The position numbers and the translations under genes are program-made. This document shows, one piece after another, positions 1 through 8,164 of a stretch of DNA of 8,656 nt. The notes below the pieces were generated by a model. That model was not told where the DNA came from, searched no databases, and saw only the letters and a program-made list of their open reading frames with translations. The stretch comes from DATEPR01 sp036503065. Lineage in GTDB: Bacteria > Actinomycetota > Actinomycetes > Mycobacteriales > Pseudonocardiaceae. Position 1 is the stretch's first letter; every line of letters begins with the position of its first letter. The stretch is taken from positions 1-8,656 of the forward strand of contig DASXXM010000666.1 of assembly GCA_036503065.1 (NCBI GenBank), in the 5' to 3' direction.

Positions 1-1
1 G

Positions 2-1920
<1,919 letters not shown>

Positions 1921-1924
<4 letters not shown>

Positions 1925-3417
1925 CCGGCTGGCCGGACCGCCCGGTGATCTACGAGATCAACACCGCGGTCTGGCTGGACTCGCTGTCCAGGGCGGCACA
2001 GCGCCGCCTGACCCTGGGCACCGTGGCCGACGACGACTGGGACGCGGTCACGCCACCCGGGGTGGACGCGGTGTGGCTGATGGGCGTGTGGGAACGCAGC
2101 CCCGTCGGGCTTGCCGTGGCGTGCGCGGATCCCGGGCTGTGGGAGTCGTTCCTGCGGACGCTGCCGGATCTGCGCACCGAGGACGTGATCGGGTCGCCGT
2201 ACTGCGTGCGGCGCTACGTGGCCGATCCGGCGCTCGGCGGTCCAGCCGGCCTGGCGAAGGCACGTGCGGCACTGGCCACCCGGGGTGTGCGGCTGGTGCT
2301 GGACTACGTGCCCAACCACGTGGCGCCGGACCATCCGTGGGCGACGAGCAACCCGGAGTACTTCGTACGGGGTGGCGACGATGACGCCGATGCGGACCCG
2401 GCGGCGTGGCTGACCGTCAACGGCCACGTCCTGGCACGCGGCCGCGACCCGTACTTCCCACCGTGGCCCGACGTGGTCCAGTTGGACGCGTTCGCACCGG
2501 AACTGCGCACCGCGACCGCTCGTACCCTGGCCGACATCGCGGACCAGTGCGACGGCATCCGCTGCGACATGGCGATGCTGATGACCAACGAGGTCTTCGC
2601 GAAGACATGGCACGGCCGTACCGACCCCGCGCCGGAAGCGGAGTTCTGGCCGACGGTCATCGCGCTGCTGCGTGCCGAACACCCCGATGTGGTGATGATC
2701 GCCGAGGCGTACTGGAACATGGAGTGGACGCTGCAGCAGCAGGGCTTCGCGTTCTGCTATGACAAGCGCCTCTACGACCGGATCGTGGAAACGGACGCTC
2801 CCGAAATCCGCGAGCACCTACAGGCCGACCCGGCCTACCAGTCAGGTTTGCTGCGCTTCCTGGAAAACCACGACGAACCGCGAATAGCCGCCGGCCTACC
2901 AACGGGCGCGGAACGGGCCGCCGCGGTGGCGATCGCCACCCTGCCCGGCGCGACCCTGTGGCACGAGGGCCAGTTCGAGGGCAGGCGGGTCCGCCCGTCG
3001 GTGTTCCTGACCCGACGACCGGACGAGCCGGGTAACCCGGAACTGACCGTCTGGTACCGCGATCTGTTGACGACCGTCGCGCAGCGCCGGATCCGTGCCG
3101 GCACGTGGGAGTTGCTCGAATCCCACGGTTGGCCGGACAACCAGTCCTACCGCACCGTCCTGGCATGGACCTGGCACCCGGATGACGGCGGTGACCGGCA
3201 CATCGTCGTGATCAACTTGGCTGATCAGTCGGCACAGGCACGCATCCCGCTCTCGTGGTCCGACCTGGCCGGCCACGACTGGGCGCTGACCGACCTGCTC
3301 CGGCGAACCGTCTTCGAACGAGACGGCGACGAACTGATCGGCCCCGGCCTGTTCGTGTCCCTCGACCCATGGCAGTGCTACCTACTGGCGGTCACCGAAC
3401 CGAAGCCGGCCGTATAA
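1921..3417 (+). CDS. GH13 alpha-amylase-family glycosyl hydrolase
   Basis: Start ATG 1921 overlaps the upstream stop (ATGA), and the protein is 498 residues ending at TAA 3415-3417. The open frame continues far upstream of 1921, but there it only shadows the glucosidase gene. The protein begins with a typical GH13 opening (VIYEINTAVWL, residues 9-19). All four classical GH13 regions are visible: region I DYVPNH (128-133), region II GIRCDMA (212-218, nucleophile D216), region III MIAEAYW (259-265, acid/base E262), and region IV ENHDEPR (315-321, transition-state D318). A C-terminal beta domain occupies roughly residues 400-498. There is no signal peptide or membrane segment, so it is probably cytoplasmic. 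The family retains alpha-configuration while hydrolysing or transferring alpha-glucosyl linkages. The RCDMA form of region II suggests a less-studied subfamily, and I cannot assign a substrate. There is no strong Shine-Dalgarno sequence before the start, consistent with coupling to the upstream gene. Confidence 0.9.
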
Positions 3418-3438
3418 AACGGAAATGCGCCGCCGGGC

Positions 3439-3501
3439 ATGACCGAATTGGCGGCTCGTGTCCTGGGTGGCGTGATCAACGAGTACCACCGCGTCGCATG
3501 A
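3439..3501 (+). pseudogene. possible transposase/integrase C-terminal remnant
   Basis: A 20-codon open stretch encodes a peptide ending in RVLGGVINEYHRVA and a TGA stop. From memory, this closely resembles the usual extreme C-terminus (LGG-[LV]-I-x-EY-x-x-A) of DDE transposases/integrases common in actinomycetes. Nothing else of a transposase is recognisable upstream: the preceding bases belong to the intact GH13 gene. If the match is real, this is an insertion-sequence scar. It is also in frame with the GH13 stop, so the stretch would be added only by readthrough of TAA at 3415. The alternative is a chance similarity in a short peptide. The rest of the 218-base gap between the convergent genes holds only the hairpin at 3583-3629. 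Confidence 0.35.
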
Positions 3502-3582
3502 AGATCAACCAAGGTCATGGCAGATCCGCCGGCCAACGGCCTGATTCGAGTATTGGCACGGCACAGGGTGGCTGCTGGGCCG

Positions 3583-3629
3583 CGGTCCGTGAGTGGCGGG
3601 CCAGGCGCTGACCCGCCACTCACGGACCG
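3583..3629 (-). terminator. perfect 18-bp stem-loop terminator after the protease gene
   Basis: Bases 3583-3600 and 3612-3629 are exact reverse complements, 18 base pairs around an 11-base loop (3601-3611). The hairpin begins seven bases past the minus-strand protease stop codon. There is no T-tract on the minus strand after it, which is common for actinomycete terminators. Because the stem is symmetrical it could also stop plus-strand transcripts from the sugar-enzyme pair, whose last stop lies about 165 bases away. Placement and stem length make this a confident call for the protease gene; bidirectional action is inference. Confidence 0.8.
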
Positions 3630-3635
3630 ATCAGC

Positions 3636-6600
3636 TCAGCACGTGTCGGGCAACAGCGTGAAACCCGCTGTCACCGTCTTCAGCCGAACCAGGTTCACCT
3701 GCCGGGTCTGCGGCTGCCAGTTGTCCTTCGCCGCGATCAGGGTGAGTGGGTTGTTGCGCACGTCCAACCACAACTGGTACTGCCCGTTGGCATCCGTCTT
3801 CAGCGTGAAGTGCTGTGCCCAGGTGTCGATCTGCAGGGTCGCCCCCGGGATCGGCACCGTGCTGCCGTGGCACACCGCGCCTGCGATCGTGCCGGTGATC
3901 TTGCCCCACGTGGGCGGCGGCTTGACCGTCAGCGTGACCGGGATCGCCGGCACCGGGTAGGGCGTCGGCGCTGCGATCGCCAGACCCGCCGTGTAGGCAC
4001 CCGGCTGGTTCACCGCGGCCACGCTCGCGTCCAGTGACACGGTGAACTGCACCGTCTTGCCGGGCGCGACGGTGCCGCCGGCAGGCGACACCGACAACCA
4101 CGGGATGGACACGGAGTCGCCGCACTGGTCGAACCCGGGCAGCAGTTCGTCGATGCTGGTCGCGTTGAAGTTGCCGGACGACCCGCCGATCTTGTAGAAG
4201 CCGCAGGCACTGCCACCCCGGTAGAGGGTGTTGTTGGCGTTGGGCAGTGCCGCCCAGGTGTTGGTACCCGGGTCGTAGGCGTAGCCGGCGTTGGACAGGG
4301 CGCCGTCGAGCACACCACCGGAGAGCATCAGCCTGCCGTTGGCCGCCACCGTTCCGGCCGCCCACTGGGTCTGCGGCAGGTCGGCGATGCTGCCCCAGCC
4401 GGTGGCACCCGGCACCAGCGAGTAGCCCGCCTTGACCGCGCCTGCGTCCGTGTTGCCACCGGCGCAGTACACCGTGCCGGCGATCGCCCCGCAGCCGAGC
4501 CACGCGTTCGCCTGCGGCAGTGCCGGGCCTGCCGACCAACTGTCGGCCACCGGGTCGTAGACCGACACCGTGGTCGCGCCGCAGGTCTGCGACAGGCAGC
4601 CGCCGGCGACGTAGATCTTGCCGGCCACCACGGTGATGCCGCTCGCCGCGTACGGCGCCGGGTTCGGCGCACCGGTCGACCACGTGTTGCCGGCCGGATC
4701 GTAGATGGCCGTCGTGGCTACCGGATTGCCGTCGGTGCCCCAGCCGCCGATCACGTACACCTTGCCGTTGACGGTCGCCACCGCAGGCTTCTCCCGTGGC
4801 GTCGGGATGTCCGCGACGCCGGTCCAGGTCTGCGCCGACGGGTCGTAGACGTAGTTCTTGGCCAGCAACGATGTGCCGTCGAAGCCGGTGAACGAGTAGA
4901 CCTTGCCGCTCACCGCGACGACGCCGTTGTCCATCACCGTCGTCGGATAGTCGGCAACCGCCTGCCATGGCGCGGCCGACGGGGTGGCCGGAACTGCCTG
5001 TGCGGCAAGGCGTTTGGCCGTCTTGCCGGTGGGTCCGACCAGCGGCCCGGCCGGGTAGTCACCCTTGATCGACACCAGCGGCGCGCCCGGTGTCTGCATG
5101 GTGAACCCGCCCGGCTGGCTGAAGACCTTGAAGTCCGCCGGTGCGCTGCCGGTGTTGGTCACCGAGACGACCTGGCTGGCCTGACCCTGCCAGTTCACCG
5201 TCTTGCTGATCGACACCGGACTGAGCTTCAACCGGCCCGCGGTCAGCGAGAACGTGACGGGGGTGGTCTTGTTCGCGGCCACGGTCACCGACTGGGTCGC
5301 GGTGACGTAGTTGCCCGATGCCGCGGTGAACGGGTGGGCGCCGGTCAGCGAGGAGAACAGCCAGAAGAAGCCGTCACCCTGCGCGGGATCGGCCATCGCG
5401 CGGGTGATCGCGGTGTCCGTCGGAGCGTCGGTGCTGTGGACCGCCGCACCGTTGATCCCCTTGCCGGTGTTGTGGTCGTTCACGTGTCCGGTGACCAGCC
5501 CACCCGGCAGCGGGGAGCACGTGCGGTCGCCGATGAACACGTTGTCCAGCTCCCACCAGAAACTCCAGAAGCCGGTGAAGCGGAAGCGAATCTGGACCGC
5601 CTTCTGGCCGGCCGCGCCCGGCAGCGCGACCGTCTCGGTGTCCGGGCCGCGCACGTTGTCCGTACTGTGGTGCCAGACGTTGGTCCAGGTCTTGCCGCCG
5701 TCGACGGTGAAGTCCACATCACCGGTCTGCCCGGCGAACCCGTGGTAGTCGTTGGCGAACTGGACGGTCGGATTGGCCACGCCGGTGAAGTCGGTGACCG
5801 GGGTGAACAGCGCGGAATCCTGTTTGTTGCCCTGCCCGTAGTGGTCACTGTCGATCATGGCGAATCCGCCGGTGCCGCCGGTCAGGTTGCCGCGAGCGGC
5901 TGGATCGGTGAATCCCCAGGTCTGGCCGTTGCCCATCTGGTCGTCCACGGTCCAACCCGTCGGGGCGGTGGTGGTGTCGAACGTCTGCGTCGTGCCGACG
6001 AACTTGTTGGCGTAGCCGAGCGCACTGCACGTGGCCGGGTCCACCTTGATCGAGACGTTGTGCGTGACGGCGGCCTGCGCGACCGTGACCGGGTGCGCGT
6101 CGGGCAGGTAACCGACATAGATCGGGTCCACCTGCACGGTGTAGGTGGCGCCGGTCGGCACGCTGAGCTGGTAGTGCCCGGTGGCCGGGTCGGTGAAGGT
6201 GGCTGTCGTCGGCTGGCCGGCCACCTGAACCTGTGCGTACACCGGCCATCCGTGCCCGGAGCCGTCCCGGACGACGCCGGACACCGTGACCCTTGGCAGT
6301 GCGGTGAGGGTGAAGTTCCTGGTCACCGTCTGGCCGTTGGTGACCGCGACGGCGGTCGCCGTGCCGGTGGTGAAGCCGAACTTCGTCGCGGTGACGGTGT
6401 AGGTGCCCACCGGCACGGTCAGTGCGTAATGGCCCCGCGCGTCCGTGCTGGTACTGCGGTCGCCGGTGGCGACCCGCGCGCCGGCTACGGCCGCACCCGT
6501 GGCATCGGTGACCGCGCCGGACACCGTGCCACTCGGCCCGCTTGAGAACCCGGCCAGGCCGTTGGGTGTGCCCAACCCGGTCGGTCCGTCGTAGCCGGGG

Positions 6601-7808
6601 CCGGCCGTGCACAGGTACCCGGGCGTGCAGGTGCCGTTTGAGCCGGACGTGACGTCGTTGAACGCGCCGGGGTTGGCGTACGGGTAGGCCACCGGGGCGG
6701 TGCCGGCCACCGGGTCACCGCCCAGCGCGTAGACGGACGCGATGATGGGCGACGCGACGCTGGTGCCGCCGAAGACCTGCCAACCGCCCTGCACGTACAC
6801 CGCGACACCGGTGTTCGGGTCGGCGACCGCGGCCACGTCGGCCACCGTGCGCTGGGCGCAGCCGGTGTCGGTCTGGAACGCCGGTTTCGGTTCGAAGGCC
6901 GAGCATCCGCTGCCCGCGCCGGACCATGCGGACTCCGACCAGCCACGAGCGCTGGTGTCCTTGAACAGCGATGTGCCGCCGACCGAGGTCACAAACGGGG
7001 AGGCGGCCGGGTAGGAGACGCCGAAACCGTTGTCACCACTGCTCGCGGTGACCGCGACACCGGGGTGGTTGTAGAACGATGTGTCGCTCTGCGACTCGGA
7101 CGGGTCCTCAGGGCCGCCGTAGCTGTTCGACACGAATTTCGCGCCGAGCGCGACCGCCTCGTCGACCCCGGCGCCCAGGTTGCTCAGGGTGTTGTCGTCG
7201 GCCTCGACCAGCGTGATGTGGCAGTTCGGGCAGATGGCGGACACCATGTCCATGTCCAGCGCCATCTCCTGCTGCCAGCCCGTGTCGGGCGGCGGGAACT
7301 GGGTGCCGCCGCGCTGGTCGACCCGCCGGAAACAACCGTTGGCGGTGCTACAGGACGGCAGGCCGTACTGGGCGCGGTAGATGGCGAGTTCGGCCTCGGC
7401 ATTGGGGTAGTCGAATGCGTCCACGATGCCGACCGTGCCGCCGCCGGCGGTTGCGCCGGGGAGGTGATAGGCGCCGGCCAGATCGGCGGGGCCGAAGCCG
7501 CCGGGCGTCACCCCGGGTCGGACGCCGGCCACGTCGGTACGGATTACGGACAGGCACGCCATCTGACCTGCCTTGCTCGGCTGTGGGCAGGCTCGCTTGG
7601 TCGGATGTGCGCCGATACTCGCGGGCGACGCGGCCTTCACGGTAACGGGGTTGGCCGGCTGGCTCGCGGTGCCGCCGGGCGCCGGTGGGGCTGAGGATGT
7701 CGCGGCCGCGGTGGCCGGGTTGAACGCGATCACCGCGGCGGCGACGGTGAGTGCGGTGAGCAGCTTGGCGACTGTGGGCCTTGTGCCTCGGTTGGTTCTG
7801 GGTAACAT
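3636..7808 (-). CDS. secreted sedolisin-type (S53) protease with kelch propeller and carboxypeptidase-regulatory-like domains
   Basis: The protein has 1390 residues from ATG 7808. Residues 1-36 form a signal peptide (RTNRGTR basic start, hydrophobic core about 15-29, ATAAA cleavage region). The S53 domain spans about 105-421, with catalytic E181 and D185 (WQQEMALD), oxyanion D259 (SSGDNG), nucleophile S350 (GGTSVASP) and a probable calcium site around D385 and G405-Y406-D407. It should be an exported serine-carboxyl endopeptidase. Then follow carboxypeptidase-regulatory-like sandwiches (426-503, 507-588), a MAM/jelly-roll-like domain (about 604-763), a third sandwich (768-857), an ASPM/BACON-like strand set (858-900), six kelch repeats (948-1228), a second BACON-like domain (1232-1296) and a final regulatory-like domain (1302-1387). 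The short 37-104 segment is too small for a classical pro-kumamolisin propeptide. Start 7808 was chosen over ATG 7814 and an ATG at 8069 because it sits six bases after GAAGGG and starts the signal peptide cleanly. Codon 2 is TTA. Target and activating conditions are unknown. Confidence 0.92.
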   Translation of the reverse strand: MLPRTNRGTRPTVAKLLTALTVAAAVIAFNPATAAATSSAPPAPGGTASQPANPVTVKAASPASIGAHPTKRACPQPSKAGQMACLSVIRTDVAGVRPGVTPGGFGPADLAGAYHLPGATAGGGTVGIVDAFDYPNAEAELAIYRAQYGLPSCSTANGCFRRVDQRGGTQFPPPDTGWQQEMALDMDMVSAICPNCHITLVEADDNTLSNLGAGVDEAVALGAKFVSNSYGGPEDPSESQSDTSFYNHPGVAVTASSGDNGFGVSYPAASPFVTSVGGTSLFKDTSARGWSESAWSGAGSGCSAFEPKPAFQTDTGCAQRTVADVAAVADPNTGVAVYVQGGWQVFGGTSVASPIIASVYALGGDPVAGTAPVAYPYANPGAFNDVTSGSNGTCTPGYLCTAGPGYDGPTGLGTPNGLAGFSSGPSGTVSGAVTDATGAAVAGARVATGDRSTSTDARGHYALTVPVGTYTVTATKFGFTTGTATAVAVTNGQTVTRNFTLTALPRVTVSGVVRDGSGHGWPVYAQVQVAGQPTTATFTDPATGHYQLSVPTGATYTVQVDPIYVGYLPDAHPVTVAQAAVTHNVSIKVDPATCSALGYANKFVGTTQTFDTTTAPTGWTVDDQMGNGQTWGFTDPAARGNLTGGTGGFAMIDSDHYGQGNKQDSALFTPVTDFTGVANPTVQFANDYHGFAGQTGDVDFTVDGGKTWTNVWHHSTDNVRGPDTETVALPGAAGQKAVQIRFRFTGFWSFWWELDNVFIGDRTCSPLPGGLVTGHVNDHNTGKGINGAAVHSTDAPTDTAITRAMADPAQGDGFFWLFSSLTGAHPFTAASGNYVTATQSVTVAANKTTPVTFSLTAGRLKLSPVSISKTVNWQGQASQVVSVTNTGSAPADFKVFSQPGGFTMQTPGAPLVSIKGDYPAGPLVGPTGKTAKRLAAQAVPATPSAAPWQAVADYPTTVMDNGVVAVSGKVYSFTGFDGTSLLAKNYVYDPSAQTWTGVADIPTPREKPAVATVNGKVYVIGGWGTDGNPVATTAIYDPAGNTWSTGAPNPAPYAASGITVVAGKIYVAGGCLSQTCGATTVSVYDPVADSWSAGPALPQANAWLGCGAIAGTVYCAGGNTDAGAVKAGYSLVPGATGWGSIADLPQTQWAAGTVAANGRLMLSGGVLDGALSNAGYAYDPGTNTWAALPNANNTLYRGGSACGFYKIGGSSGNFNATSIDELLPGFDQCGDSVSIPWLSVSPAGGTVAPGKTVQFTVSLDASVAAVNQPGAYTAGLAIAAPTPYPVPAIPVTLTVKPPPTWGKITGTIAGAVCHGSTVPIPGATLQIDTWAQHFTLKTDANGQYQLWLDVRNNPLTLIAAKDNWQPQTRQVNLVRLKTVTAGFTLLPDTC
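4125..4967 (-). repeat. six kelch repeats within the protease (beta-propeller)
   Basis: Residues 948-1228 of the protease divide into six units of about 44-48 residues. Units begin at a tryptophan (W948, W995, W1043, W1091, W1138, W1185). Most carry a GK-[VI]-Y-x-x-x-G(G) core and end in a YDP-x-x-x-T/S strand. This is the kelch signature, and six units would close a six-bladed propeller. The last unit is more divergent (GGSACGFYKIGG and no YDP). Cysteine pairs C1071/C1076 and C1106/C1115 suggest disulfides, fitting an extracellular location. Propellers of this kind usually bind protein or glycan partners; the ligand here is unknown. Confidence 0.85.
7803..7805 (-). promoter_or_regulatory. 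TTA leucine codon at codon 2 of the protease
   Basis: The minus strand reads ATG TTA CCC AGA from base 7808. I looked for in-frame TTA codons in the other genes of the window and in the rest of this gene and found none; the other TAA trinucleotides I found on the plus strand inside this gene are out of frame. In Streptomyces, TTA is read by the developmentally controlled bldA tRNA, so an early TTA can delay translation until differentiation. A rare AGA codon follows at codon 4. Regulation by bldA in this organism is inference. Confidence 0.6.
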
Positions 7809-7814
7809 GCGCAT

Positions 7815-7820
7815 CCCTTC
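7815..7820 (-). promoter_or_regulatory. ribosome binding site deciding the protease start
   Basis: The minus strand reads GAAGGG followed by six bases (ATGCGC) and then ATG at 7808. The nearer ATG at 7814 directly abuts the purine run with no spacer, so the 7808 start is favoured. The two choices differ by only two residues (MR). The match to a full Shine-Dalgarno sequence is moderate. Confidence 0.55.
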
Positions 7821-7884
7821 GGGCGCAAGGCCGATCCGACGGGATTCGGGAATCGACCGCACCGTAAGACGATCTGGCAGGTTC

Positions 7885-7912
7885 ATCATGGACACTCGGT
7901 GTCCCCATGCAA
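7885..7912 (-). promoter_or_regulatory. candidate protease promoter enclosing a palindrome
   Basis: On the minus strand TTGCAT (7912-7907) is separated by 16 bases from CATGAT (7890-7885), a weak -35/-10 pair about 77 bases before the protease ATG. A perfect palindrome fills the spacer, the position expected for an operator. The -10 match is poor. Another possible -10, TACGGT at 7866-7861, lies downstream, so the exact promoter is uncertain. Confidence 0.25.
7890..7904. promoter_or_regulatory. palindromic operator candidate GGACAC-N3-GTGTCC
   Basis: Bases 7890-7895 (GGACAC) and 7899-7904 (GTGTCC) form a perfect six-base inverted repeat around TCG. A 10-base stretch covering the right arm (TCGGTGTCCC, 7896-7905) recurs in reverse complement at 8140-8149. 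The site lies about 80 bases upstream of the protease start. The form suits a dimeric repressor or activator; I do not recognise the regulator. Confidence 0.4.
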
Positions 7913-7969
7913 ACACCAAGCGTCGGTTAAGTTCTGCACTGTCGCGCACGGTCGCAGATCCCGGACCTG

Positions 7970-7994
7970 TGTGGCTGACAGTTACTCGGCCACA
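7970..7994. promoter_or_regulatory. spaced inverted repeat TGTGGC-N13-GCCACA
   Basis: TGTGGC at 7970-7975 and GCCACA at 7989-7994 are exact reverse complements separated by 13 bases, about 165 bases upstream of the protease start. This could be a distal activator site. A six-base arm pair in GC-rich DNA can arise by chance, so the call is weak. Confidence 0.2.
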
Positions 7995-8164
7995 GTCGTT
8001 GACCTGGCTGGATGGCGGCCGACGCGCCAAAATGCGCAGGGTCGCGTGGGCTGGCCGAGTTTCGGGCACCCGCAGGGTTGAAACACCAGGTCAACGTGGG
8101 TGGCCAGGTTGGAAACCCGGGTGTTGAGGGCGGCTGTATGGGACACCGATAGGGCGTTCGGCTT

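Larger units (their letters stand above)
7809..8164. other. protease leader and promoter region without a gene
   Basis: This 356-base stretch lies between the monooxygenase stop and the protease start on the same strand. The protease frame stays open to an ATG at 8069, but that extension has no domain and would place 87 residues before a clean signal peptide, so I treat it as non-coding. What it holds: a 15-base palindrome at 7890-7904, a spaced inverted repeat at 7970-7994, a second copy of one palindrome arm near 8140, and a weak ribosome binding site next to the start. I see no RNA gene and no clear strong terminator for the monooxygenase. Confidence 0.6.

Noticed and set aside
3631..4968. 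Other long open frames antiparallel or frame-shifted to the protease, such as 3631-4968 minus and 5334-6545 plus
   Set aside because: They are Arg/Gly/Ala-rich compositional shadows typical of GC-rich coding DNA, with no domain or motif. The S53/kelch frame accounts for the region.
7809..8069. N-terminal extension of the protease frame to an ATG at 8069 (87 extra residues)
   Set aside because: It would bury a clean signal peptide in the interior. It has no recognisable domain, and a ribosome binding site with good spacing precedes the ATG at 7808.
8074..8118. Imperfect direct repeat (GGTTGAAACAC and GGTTGGAAACC) in the leader region
   Set aside because: There are only two copies and mismatches, with no regular spacing. 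It does not form a CRISPR array and is too weak to call as an operator.
8111..8128. ACCCGGGT palindrome considered as a terminator for the monooxygenase
   Set aside because: It is an eight-base palindrome without a loop or extended stem, so it is not a credible terminator hairpin.
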